In this document: positions 49,081 through 59,907 of the stretch, piece by piece | Numbering within the stretch: the stretch's first letter is position 1 | Layout of the letters: every line of letters starts with the position of its first letter | Source of the DNA: Cryptomeria japonica | Taxonomy: Eukaryota; Streptophyta; Pinopsida; Cupressales; Cupressaceae | Length of the DNA stretch: 64,000 nt | Direction: 5' to 3' | Assembly: GCF_030272615.1 (NCBI RefSeq) | Contig: NC_081414.1 | Location: 764,937,413 to 765,001,412 of the forward strand | Program-made: the position numbers and the translations under genes | Notes under the pieces: generated by a model | The model's input: the letters and a program-made list of their open reading frames with translations, nothing else | The model's database searches: none | What the model was told of the DNA's origin: nothing

Positions 49081-49713
49081 GTAGCACAACCAGGGAAACT
49101 ATACTTTGATGGTTCATACACTAGGCATGGCTCAGGGGCAGGCATTCTGTTTATCATACCTCAAGGTGACAACATCCCGAAGTCTTACAGGCTCACATTT
49201 CCATGCATGAACAACATAGAAGAATATGAAGCCTTGATCATAGGACTCAGACTAGCCATACAATGGAAATTGAAAGAGCTACAGATATATGGCGACTCCC
49301 AACTGGTCATTCGACAAGTAACCGATGAATATTAGACCAAGGATGACAAACTCATGCCGTACAAGATAATGGTGGACAGTTTAAAGGCATCATTTACTAC
49401 TATCACCTTTGAGCAGATACCCAGAGATCATAATCGATTTGCTGATGCTATGGCTACCATTGCCTCTCTCCTAGATCTTCCACAAAATTCAACACACTAC
49501 GAGTTCTTGGTAGAACAACTTTGGATTCATGCTTATGACATCCCCGAATCTGAGATGATATGTCACCTTGTCGGTTCTGAATCCCCATGGTACGGTGAGT
49601 TCTGCACCTATCTACATGATCACACACTTCCTCCTAACCAATCGAATAACCAACGCAAAACCTTCATTCACCAAACCGCTTGCTATACCATTATAGCAAC
49701 ACAATCTTGATGG
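49081..49713 (+). pseudogene. Tat element second (archaeal-type) RNase H
   Basis: LYFDGSYTRHGSGAGILF (Asp), NNIEEYEALIIGLRLAI (Glu), IYGDSQLVIRQV (Asp) and RDHNRFADAMATIAS (Asp) keep all catalytic positions. A domain of this type between the gypsy RNase H and integrase is the hallmark of the Tat lineage. One stop follows TDEY near 49,333, and the frame ends at the solo LTR insertion. Confidence 0.9.
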
Positions 49714-50840
49714 TGTTACTACTTATCAGATTGTCATTAGTTTTATGTCAAAGTTATACTATATACTCTAGTCGGTTATCAATTACTGAGATATTCAGTC
49801 GGTATGCACAATCTAGTTGGTTACAGAAGAAAGCAGTCACAGAACGCAGTATACACTGAGCTATCTATCGAGTATCTTTACATGTCTATCGAGTAGCAAA
49901 GATGACACACTGAGTGAAACATGTTACCAGATTCATTGAACCTGGACATGCATATGAAAATGTGTTACAAGATCGAGGCACATCTAACCGTCATCACATT
50001 GGAAATTGCACTTAAAGATTGTGTATGATTTTGATGTCATCTAACCAATGAAATAATTTGCATGGTTATTCATTCAATAAATCGTGTTTACAAGATCGAA
50101 GCAATGAAATGGATCACCGTCATAAGAGATCTATTTTTACAGCATGAGTTAAGAGTTAAAGAGGTGTGTGCATGAGTGTAAGAAGACTGTTACAGAGACA
50201 CAGAGGTCACCGAGAAGGTTTTCAGGAGAACAGTCAAAGAATAGAGTAAACATAAGGGATTACCGAGTTACTATATGGGTTACCAAGGTATGCTACAAGC
50301 AAGGTAACTTATTCTGAGCACATAGAATCTGCTATAACATTCCAGATGTAAAGTTGCAGATACTTGTAATAATTTTATTGTATTATTTTGAAGTTTTAAG
50401 AGAAACCTTTAACAGGGTAAAAGACTCTAATCTAGTCTATAAATTGTAAAGCCTCTAACTAGGTGCAACATTTAGATGAAGTGTTGTAAAATCCTTTAGC
50501 AAGGTAGATCTAACAAATCTTGTTACTCCTAACAGGGTATGCTATCAGAAATAGCTAAACATGTAGCTCTAATTGAGCACTCTTTATTATTGTTGTAGTG
50601 AAGTTGTGGGTGCCATCCCCACCGCAGTTTTTCTCTCTAACCAAGAGTTTCTGCGTAACCAAAATATATGTGTTATGGAGTGAATCATGTATGATTGTTA
50701 TCTATTAGTTTTAGCATTATATTATGTCACTGCACTATTCAGTTTATGCATAACAGTAAAGTTAGTATTCAAGAAAAGTTTTGAAGTATTGATTCACCCC
50801 TCCCCTCTTAGTACATTGGCTTTCCATATTGGGCCTTACA
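49714..50840. mobile_element. Solo LTR inserted in Tat pol
   Basis: TGTTACTACT (49,714) to GGCCTTACA (50,840), 1,127 bp, is flanked by a perfect 5-bp duplication GATGG (49,709-49,713 and 50,841-50,845). No internal domain is present, so recombination between LTRs removed the rest. A TATA-like CTATAAATTG lies near 50,440. The sequence style and length suggest a Copia LTR, but no family is proven. The duplicated GATGG is part of the pol codons that link RNase H to integrase. Confidence 0.9.
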
Positions 50841-51962
50841 GATGGTACTCTCCTTTGATGTTTGGAACAGGATGAGATAACAAAGGCCTTGGAAGAGGTA
50901 CATGAAGGAATTTGTGGGACTCATGCAAGCGGTCCATCCTTGGTAAAGAAGATCATACGTGTTGGATACTATTGGCCATCCATGGAAAAAGACTCCTACT
51001 ATTTTATCAGAAAATGCAAGAAATTCCAAGTTCACGGAGACCTGATACATGCACTAGCACAAGAATTGCAACCAGTAACAAAACCATGGCCCTTTTGTCA
51101 ATGGGGACTTGACCTTGTGGGTAAAATCCATCCATCTTCATCCAACGACCACAAATTCATTATTACCACCACTGAATACTTCACAAAGTGGATCAAAGTT
51201 ATTCCACTTAACCAAGTCACTGACAAGCAGATCCCCTCATTCATCCTTAATTACATCATCTACCGGTATGGTGTACCCATGTCCATCATCACAGATAATG
51301 GTCTTCCTTTCAAAAATCAGGACGTCCGTGAACTCTGTGAGAAGTTTCACATCCAACACCGCTTTTCCACCCCCTATTACCCACAAGGAAATGGTCAGGC
51401 CGAAGCATCAAAAAAGAACATATTGAGAATCCTCAAGAAGATAGTCAATGATGTTGGTCATGCTTGGCACGTTCAATTGAATCCAACACTATGGGTGTAT
51501 CGAACTAGCATTTGAACCCCTACAGGCACAACTCCCTACTCACTGGTCTATGGAGCAGAAGCTATCTTACCTATTGAGGTTGAGATACCATCTCTACGGG
51601 TTTCCTTGCATAATTTGATAGATGATGAAGCATACAGAGTATCACATCTTCAAGACTTGGAGCTACTTGATGAGAAATGACAAGCTGCATACAATCACCT
51701 CAAAGCCTATCAACAACTTATGAGCAGGAGCTATAATCATCAAGTTTGACCTCGTACATTTGAGGTAGGTGATATTGTTCTTCGAGAGAATCCTCGTAAC
51801 CAACCCACTCGAGAACATCAGGGAAATTTTGAATCAAACTGGTTGGGTGCATATGTTATCACTGTTGTATTTGGGTCTGGGGCATATCAATTGGCTACTT
51901 CAGAAGGGGAACTGCTAGCAGATCCGACCAACAACATGCACCTCAAACAATTTTTTACATAA
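50841..51962 (+). pseudogene. Tat element integrase
   Basis: After the solo LTR the frame resumes with DGTLL and the zinc-binding region (HEGICGTH, then CKKF, where the second Cys of the HHCC finger is Phe). The catalytic core keeps all three acidic residues: WGLDLVGKI, IITDNGLPF and GNGQAEASKKN. The C-terminal part has YGAEAILPIEVEIPSLR and ends LKQFFT with the stop at 51,960. It would insert the element's cDNA. Stops at about 50,856 (after DGTLL), 51,513, 51,678 and 51,747 show decay. Confidence 0.9.
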
Positions 51963-54520
51963 GCTATACAGAGCATCAAGCTCCCATGCATACTAGAAAA
52001 ACACCAAAAACATTCAGATAAATGTCTTGAAGAAAATACAAATAAAAAAATCAAAATAGTAAAGAAAAAAATCATACATCCAAATGGTGAACAACCACTC
52101 AGGCGGCACCTTGGATAAGTACAATGGTGAAAACCTAGCAAATAGGTGCCACTCATAAAGGATATAGCTCCATTGTCTTTGAGACTTGTTGCGATCACAT
52201 TCATTGCATCCACTCATTCATCAGTCAAAACCATGGCTTGTTATTGATCTGCAATCAAGGATAGTACTTCATGCGTGTTGCATCCCTCTTTTTCATAGTT
52301 ATGTCTAAACTAGGGGCAATGCCCTAAACCTATTTGATGGAAGTGGATTTTGTATTACTTGTGATTCATTGAGTTCTTCATTCAAAAACTGTCTCATCAA
52401 AATCCGAAAACATTCGAAACAATCACAAAATACCAAAAACATTCAAATCTGTCTTACAAAATACCAAAAACATTCAAAACAATCACAAAATCCAAAAACA
52501 TAAAAAATCAATCAAAAAACATGGAACCACCTTTGTACATACGCATCCACCCAGATACCAAACAATTTTTTTGAGATACTCTAACAATGACCACTTATCA
52601 TATCAACCAAACAATCAAAATCAGCCCGCCAATTGTCTTAACAAGGATGCATCCTTCCTTACCAAAACAAAGACATGATACCATTTTTTCTTTGACAAAT
52701 TTTTTTTGTTTAAAGCTATCAAGTACATGGTTGATTTGTAGGTTATTTATTCATTTATATCAGGTTCCTACGCTACTCCAAGATATCTTCAAGTTAGAGT
52801 GGCCAGGATGGTTCCTCAACAATTATTTGTTTATCTTCTGCAAATTATTCCAATGAAAAATTGGGGCATGTACTAATGGTGTCTACGTGGGAAGTTCACT
52901 AAGCTACGTGATCATATGCAAAATATAGTCATGGATCACTATGGCTTGCTGACTACAACGTATACCTCGACCATATGAGAATGAACCATTATGGAGGGTG
53001 CATATTCTTTATTCTTTATTTTATGTTGTTTGTTTGCAGGTACAATGCTCCATTCTTGATTCCTACTGCCTCGTCCAGGATTGATACTATCATTCTCAAT
53101 GATGAAAATAAAGTGCTAATGGATCGTCACTCCATCTCATTTGTTTATATTGCATTCTGTTGCATGTCACCCATCCATTTAATCATTCATTATTCATATG
53201 CATGGTTTTATATGCAAGTGCAAACAAGATTAATATGAGAAGTTATTTGAAAAATGAATTGGTCTTGGATGCAATCATGACAGAGTTCTCTGATACATCA
53301 TCAGTGCATCATACAAAGTCTAAACAACCTTGCATTCATCTATCATGAGCCCATCATCATTTCATTACATTTAGTTGCATTTAAATACATATAGTTTATT
53401 ATTATGTACTTGCATATAGGTTTTATTAACCTCATTCTTCAATATTCATTCAAGTACATTTAATATCATTTAGTTGCATTTACATACCTAAAGTTCATTA
53501 TCATTCCATCGTTGCACAAATCACAACATTTAGATTCATTTGTATGATAAAATTCTCATCATTGCATTTATTACCATTATTAGCCATTACTGTGCATTCA
53601 TTTAGTATCATTTACACTCATCATTTATCATCATTTAAACTTGTTTACCATACATTTTAGATTTCTGTAGTTGCATGCATTTATTTATCTATCCACGGGT
53701 TAAGTGCATTCATTTATCCATATCATATATTCTTACATTCATACATTTCATCTTACAACAAAATTCATTTAGGATTCATTGGAAAGCATTCATTATCATT
53801 TTAATTGCATTAAGGTGAAGTTATTCATTACCCATAAGTTGCATTATCATCACATTATCATTTCGCTTAAGTCATATTTTATCCACATTTAGCATCATAA
53901 CAAAACCATTTGTCTCCACATTGGTTTATACATTTTACATATACATTCATTTAGATATCAACATATAAACATTTGTACTTTACATTTGTTTATCCATATT
54001 GCATTCATTTTAACCATCTAGATGCATTTACATAAATCATTCATACATTGCATCAATCATCACTGCATGACATCATCTCATTATCTCATCAACATAAAAT
54101 ACAAAGTACCATCATTAACATCATTAGCATCATGCATAAAATCATCATCATGACATTACATACATAAGGAATTACACCAATAAGTCATGCATATCAACCT
54201 GCATCCACATGTTAGCATCACATTCATAAAATAGGCATATAGACATCATATAAATCATGCATATAGATGTCATATAAATAAATCATCTCATACAAAGCAT
54301 AAATATCCATCTAAGCATACATCATATAGGATCATCTTGCATAAAAACATACATATCATCAACATGCATATCATTACAAAATATGGGATCTCCTCATATA
54401 TCATATCATCGCAAAAACATACATGTATCAGAGTACAATGAAGTCCAAACATATCAGCTACCAAGAGCCATCCAACACACAGTCCAAAATGACAATATAA
54501 TAACATACATAAATGCTCTT
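51963..54520. other. Tat 3' region: tandem repeats and ATTTA-rich DNA
   Basis: 52,380-52,520 repeats ACCAAAAACATTCAAA and CAATCACAAAAT several times. 53,340-54,110 is a long simple field of CATTTA, CATTCATTT and CATCATTTA blocks. No coding frame of note on either strand. Long repeat-rich 3' regions are usual in Tat/Ogre elements. Confidence 0.7.
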
Positions 54521-56390
54521 CTAGATGCCACTCTGACTAGATGCTGCACCACCATCACCACCTGCTCCCCCACTACCCCCTGCACCACCTGCACTACCTC
54601 GTCGTGGAGGACCCATCACACCATCACTGCTCTGCATCCTTTGAGACTGCTCTAATCTCTCCCGACGTATCTGTGAATAACTCAGTGCCCGCCGACTAGA
54701 TGACACCTCCTGCTCATACAAGCCCCACCAATAATCAACCTCTGCGCCTACTCTCCATAACTCTCTCGCTAGGGAATCCATTGACAGCCCATGTCCCTAT
54801 ACTCCCTCTAAGGCTCAAACTCTCTCCTGTAACTGGATAACCCTGTCCATGACCTGATCTATCTCCCGTAGCACTACCGTCAGCTCTGACTCTTGTGAAA
54901 ATAGCTGCATATCTCTAGCTGCCACCTCCACCTCCATATCCTCTAGCTGCGTCTGTAAAATTAATATCATATGGTCCCACAGATCTCCACCACCTGTAGC
55001 TCCCTCCCCCATATCCATAGGTTCCTCTCTAGTGGCTCCCTCCCCTGTATCCATAGGTACCTGTCCCTCGCCTACATCCCTGCCACCTAATCTCACACCC
55101 TTGCATCAAAGGTCCTTGCGATAGCCGCAATGGCTGACCACCTCTCCCTCTCCACTTTAATCATCCACCACCACCACCTCCACCTCCGAATCCACCACCT
55201 CCTCCTTCGTCTCTGTCTCCTCTCTTCCTCAAAGGAAGGAATAGGCTCTGCTGGATCTAATATCCGAGGAATCGAGTGTGTCGCAATATACTGTGTGTAC
55301 TCCTCAATAACCCCTGCATCTACCATCCCCGGCCTCATCTGCCATGGTCTTGCCTGTAGCATGCAAAACTCTGCCAATGCCTGATCATAAGGTAATACTG
55401 GCCCCCACAGGAACCTCTCTCGTACCACCCATGCACACTCTCCAGATCCACTGGGCAGTCCCTGTCTCCATCCAAACTGTCTCAACACTCTCCCAGGTAC
55501 CTGTCTCTCTACATTGTAGGCTATCCTACCAATGACATATCATGTCATAAACACATACCGCAAGGCCTCCGCATCATCCTCCCAAGGCTCACATTCAATA
55601 TACGACCTCCAGATCACTGTATCTAAATCATTAAGTGCCCGCCGCCACCACTCTAACTTCCCTAGGTGGGGCTGACTCATCATACCACCATACATATATA
55701 CATAGGGTTGGTCTACTGCCCTAAATCTCAGACTCATCGGTCGAGTCACAAGAAGGTGCTCCGATGCCCAAATATGAAGAAGAGTGATCCCCACTCCCAA
55801 TGAGCTCACCTCTCAGTATCCTACCTCATGTAGCTCCTGATATAAGTGCGATAGCATGCATGGTACCCATGCAAAGCGATTCCCCTCTGTCATCATTGGC
55901 TCTATAACTTGGCCCCAACCAACAGCCAGTCCATGCGATCATCGATCTGGGCATAGCAGTCCCCCAATAATACCTGATAAAACAGATGGTAGTGGCTCAT
56001 ACAAAGCAGCTATATCCTCCCATGCTATCGAGCCATCGTGAATAAATACATCCTCATCAAAAAATCTCTGCACTGCTACTGTCCACCAAGCTCGATCATA
56101 CGTCACCAACTCTCCTTGAATGGGAATGTGTAGGATGCGCCATACATCCTCTAGTGTAACAGTCATCTCCCCCTATGCTAAGTGAAATGTGTATGTCTCA
56201 CTATGCCACCGCTTTGCCAATGCTGTGATCAAACCGTGATTCATCTGAATCACAGGCATATACATAACATCATAGAGGCATGTCGCTACAATGCAATCAA
56301 CCTCAGCCTCTATCAATCGATCATGCAACACCTATGTGGCTGTATGTCTCTCTCGCATCTATAAGACGTGAAGCTCCTCCTACACACGTG
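54521..56390 (-). pseudogene. Antisense plant-mobile-domain ORF of the Tat element
   Basis: Opposite to gag-pol, broken frames read HGLITALAKRWHSETYTFH, EMTVTLEDVWRILHIPIQGE and YDRAWWTVAVQ, then SLRFRAVDQPYV, LEWWRRALNDLDTVIW, LRQFGWRQGLP and VIEEYTQYIATHS. The tail is Arg/Trp-rich, then Gly-rich (GGAGGSGGAGGDGGAA), ending at the stop at 54,521. This is the plant mobile domain (PMD, formerly aminotransferase-like) known from transposons and some silencing factors. Antisense extra ORFs of this kind occur in Tat-lineage elements. Frame changes and stops (for example at about 55,938 and 55,540) show decay. Its role is unknown; counteracting host silencing has been suggested. Confidence 0.8.
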
Positions 56391-56644
56391 CATCAACCAT
56401 CATCATCAGTTGTTTTGTTTCAAACTTTCTTAAGTTTAAACCTAGACTATCAACATATACTTTGATCAAGTATATTTGGGTCTTAAGAGGTAAGCAATCA
56501 CGACACACCTAGACTACAACATACATTTAACCTAATGACCTAAGTCTCAATAGGGCTGCTATGGTTCAAAACAACTCGCATCTCCATTTATCTATCATTG
56601 GCATCGGAAGATTCTCTTTCAACATAGTGGAGCATCTATTTTTT

Positions 56645-56930
56645 TCCTAACAATAGTGCTACTTTGCAAACAATGGTGCTACTATGATGACAACCGCGCT
56701 AAACCAACTACACAATAGCGCTATAACAACTATACAATAGTGCCACATAAAAACAAAAGTGCTACAAACCATGCTTAATAGCGCTAAACATACAAAAGCG
56801 CTAAATCAACTATGCAATAGCGTTACACTTTACAAACACACTAAAACCACTATGCAAAAGCGCTATAGCGGCACAATAACGCTAATAAAATTGACAATGA
56901 CGCCAAAACATAATTTTAGCGCTATTGTTT
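56645..56930 (-). repeat. Inverted ACAATAGCGCTA motif array in the Tat 3' region
   Basis: About ten copies or variants of ACAATAGCGCTA (56,651, 56,712, 56,734, 56,770, 56,788, 56,817 and so on) are the reverse complement of the 5' leader motif. One copy at 56,916-56,928 is in the other orientation. On the minus strand the array lies upstream of the antisense ORF, so it would be in that transcript's leader. Confidence 0.75.
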
Positions 56931-57109
56931 TGACTCAACTTGGACAAGCTAAAAAACACATAAAAAATGCATGAAAATCAAAATTTCAAATTCACATGAC
57001 GTTGGTCCGTAGTCATTTGGCCACTGGAATCGACACACTTGCTCTAACTGATGATCTACTATCGGTACCGACATCCTGACTGCTGCTTGCTCTTTCAAAA
57101 AGGTCACTA

Positions 57110-57361
57110 TCAGAGCTTAGAAATCACTATGGAGATGAATGCAAATGACCCTATTTTCACCCTTTTCCCCTCATATATACCCTTCGTCATAACCCTAATT
57201 TTACCCCGCTCACTGCCGTGGTCCCCTTGAGCTTCTTGAGCCTCCCATTTTTCCATTTTATCTCCGATTTCTTCTATTTTTTTCACTAGTATTGCTAAAT
57301 TCTTCTCTTCTACAACCCCGCCAATTTTCATTATTTTTCGAGAGATCGCCCGATTTTTCAA
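57110..57361 (-). CDS. Small unrecognised minus-strand ORF near the Tat 3' LTR
   Basis: An open frame of 83 codons, Lys/Glu-rich (KKIEEIGDKMEKWE), upstream of the motif array on the antisense strand. It could be a leader ORF of the antisense transcript or chance. No family is recognised. Confidence 0.25.
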   Translation of the reverse strand: MKNRAISRKIMKIGGVVEEKNLAILVKKIEEIGDKMEKWEAQEAQGDHGSERGKIRVMTKGIYEGKRVKIGSFAFISIVISKL

Positions 57362-57478
57362 AATTTTTGGGCCATCTCTCGAGGGCGCATACCACCCATT
57401 AAATTAACATTTTATGGGGCATATTTATTCACACCTATTTTTCTTTCTTTGAAATGACGCAATAAACCACACCATCTC

Positions 57479-57491
57479 AAAGAGGGGTAAA
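57479..57491 (+). promoter_or_regulatory. Polypurine tract of the Tat element
   Basis: AAAGAGGGGTAAA lies directly before the 3' LTR start TGTAGTCACA. It confirms plus orientation. Confidence 0.8.
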
Positions 57492-58952
57492 TGTAGTCAC
57501 ATAAATCTATCCAGTTTAACTAAATAAATAATTGTTATTTATTTGATTAAAAATCCACTAGCCACCAGTTATTTAAATTAACATTTAATAAGTTCATCTT
57601 CAAACATTCTCCTATTAATTAAATAAATTATTCAATTTATTTTAATTAATTCATTAAACTAAAATCACAATCAATTAAATGAATAAATTCTATTTATTTA
57701 ATTTAAACCCCTTTCCTCTTTTAAATAAATTAAATAAAACATTTATTTAAATTATTAAATCCCCTCCACTTGCATTCTCCTAAAAATGCAACTTGCACCT
57801 ATTTGTTAAAATAAATGAATTTTATTTTAATAAAAATCCTATTTTCCCTCACCCACCAAACCCACTTGCAATCCTAAACCCCTTCTAGATTCTTCTAACC
57901 CCTTCCTAATTATCCTAATCCATCCCCTAATTATTGTCACATTCCTAAGCAACTTGGAGTCACTTCTCAAAGACTCCAAAGTCTTTGGAAAACATTAAAT
58001 GCTTAATGTGTCCAACAAGCTAACCTCTAAAGTCTTCCAAACCACTTATGACTCTTACATGACCATTAATGGTTAACTCCACTTGCACCCATGGTTAGGG
58101 ACTTTGACCCCTAACTCAACCTTCATCTAACCCAAGAGTCTCATCAAGCATTCATTGCTTTGACCATGGTTATCCCTTTAACCCTTGCACAAGAGTTTAT
58201 CCATTGGATAAAAGCATAATTCCTTGAATAATGAATTTATTCACTCAACTCAACATTAATTTTACCTCCGAAGTTAACCCTCAGGTCATGTAAAGCATTT
58301 AATGCTTCTTCCCTCTCTTGTCAACCCATCTCATGTTGACACTTGTCATCCTGGGATTGGTTTGAAAGCCCCCACATGGATCATAAACCATTCAATCCTG
58401 ACCTTTGTTGACATTACTCAATCTCAACCATCCATTGCTCCATTTTTCCTATAAATAGAGCCCATTTCTTCATAATCCAAATCCTGAAAACTTGTATGCA
58501 TTTACATTATAGTCATTTTTAAAAGAGCATTTAGCATAAATTATCAATATATTGTTATTTTGGATTAAAATAAATCATTTTCATTCCATATCATCTAATA
58601 TTAGCCTTTTTTTTTACACTTGCATTGCATAAGTAAATCATTTTTCATCTTGAACCTCCATAAGACATCCATAGTGCAAAAAGCTGCTGAGAGCTACACT
58701 TATTTGGAACTTGGAGAGGAGAGGAACAAGGGAAGAGGAGCTACAAGCATGATGGAAGGCATTTGGGGATGCCTTCTTGCGTTTATTTTCATAGTTAAAT
58801 GTTTCATTATGTTTTTAGTGTCTCTCTTGGTATGCCTACTTATATTAGTCTTTGGTTGATTAACACTAACATTTCTCTTTGTTTCTTGTGCTTCTTATGT
58901 GTTATACCACCACAGGTTTTTGTCTAACAAAGTCCCATTTTGCAGAGCATCA
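57492..58952 (+). repeat. 3' LTR of the Tat element
   Basis: 1,461 bp and co-linear with the 5' LTR, with scattered substitutions and small indels (for example the first 60 bp differ at several sites). The TATA-type CCTATAAATAGAGCCC is conserved at about 58,448-58,464. The divergence means the insertion is old, consistent with the broken genes. Confidence 0.92.
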
Positions 58953-58957
58953 TATTC

Positions 58958-59890
58958 AAAATCATATTTGTCATTGAGTATTCAATGCTTCTATTGAGTG
59001 TTAAGAAGCTCTTAAGTTCTATAAATCTTTTATCCAAATAGAGAGAAGAGGGAGTAAAGCATTGTCAAACAATCAATATATGCACACTAAAATTGTACAT
59101 GGACAATTTGAATTTTTCTAGACATGTCATATTTATCGTACCGTGCAACTATTTACATCATTTTCTAAGATGCAAATTCAACCTCCCATTAGGTCTCCTA
59201 ACATTATAATTGCAGCTAGAAATCTCAAGTCCTTATTGAAAGATATGATTTACTCAAACAATCTTTTCTTGAATGTAGTTTCACACACATATATAAGCAC
59301 TTGATATTTCTATTTGGTACCCACACAACACCAATTAACTCTTTACATTTTACAAATAAGGGCAAGGGAAGGAGAAGGACATTATTAAGCTACTATTTTC
59401 TATCTACTGATGCAACTCATGCAAATTCTTCTATTTTTTGATCATGATCTACAGCAAATCATTCTTATATGCATAATACAAACACTTCATCTTACTATTC
59501 ATAAGAAAATCAACGTAACAAGCCAATTAGTTAAGAGAACACACATAATTTTTTATCTTTCTATAGCATAATCACTTATATAGGGAAAACAACCTCTAAT
59601 ACTCAGATAAGCACAAGAAATTACAAAGCAAGAAAGACTGCTTAGAATCATATATACAACACTGACATCCATGAGACATGTATAAGAAATGAATACATAT
59701 ATTGCACACAAGTATGATTTCTAAAAGAGATTAGGGAGAAACGCAAAGCATAAACATATAAGATCTCCTAAGTTCCAATGACATTTTCCTTCACAAATCT
59801 CAAATAACAACTCAAGTAAAGAGAAAATTATAGTACACCATGCAAGGCCAATAGCAACAACCTTAACTAGAGATGTCAATGTTTGCAACA
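58958..59890. other. LARD interior, part 2: non-coding leader
   Basis: About 0.93 kb between the Tat insertion and the primer-binding site. It would be the 5' leader of the LARD transcript. No ORF of note. Confidence 0.7.
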
Positions 59891-59905
59891 CGGGCTATGA
59901 TACCA
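59891..59905 (-). promoter_or_regulatory. Primer-binding site of the LARD-like element
   Basis: On the minus strand TGGTATCATAGCCCG starts two bases after the 5' LTR end. It matches the usual plant initiator-Met tRNA primer site (TGGTATCAGAGC) with one mismatch. It fixes the element's orientation as minus. Confidence 0.85.
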
Positions 59906-59907
59906 GA

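Larger units (their letters stand above)
39377..58952 (+). mobile_element. Complete Ty3/Gypsy Tat-type retrotransposon (19.6 kb)
   Basis: LTRs 39,377-40,824 and 57,492-58,952 are near-identical. The 5-bp duplication TATTC (39,372-39,376 and 58,953-58,957) is perfect. Order: LTR, primer site, long leader, gag, protease, RT, gypsy RNase H, archaeal-type second RNase H, integrase, long 3' region with tandem repeats and an antisense ORF, polypurine tract, LTR. The dual RNase H and the antisense ORF place it in the Tat lineage (Tat/Ogre/Retand group). Every protein has stops. It is inserted in the LARD interior and itself carries a solo LTR. Confidence 0.92.

Noticed and set aside
53340-54360. CRISPR-like or satellite array suspected in the CATTTA-rich region
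   Set aside because: No fixed repeat-spacer structure; it is low-complexity ATTTA/CATT sequence in a plant retrotransposon 3' region.
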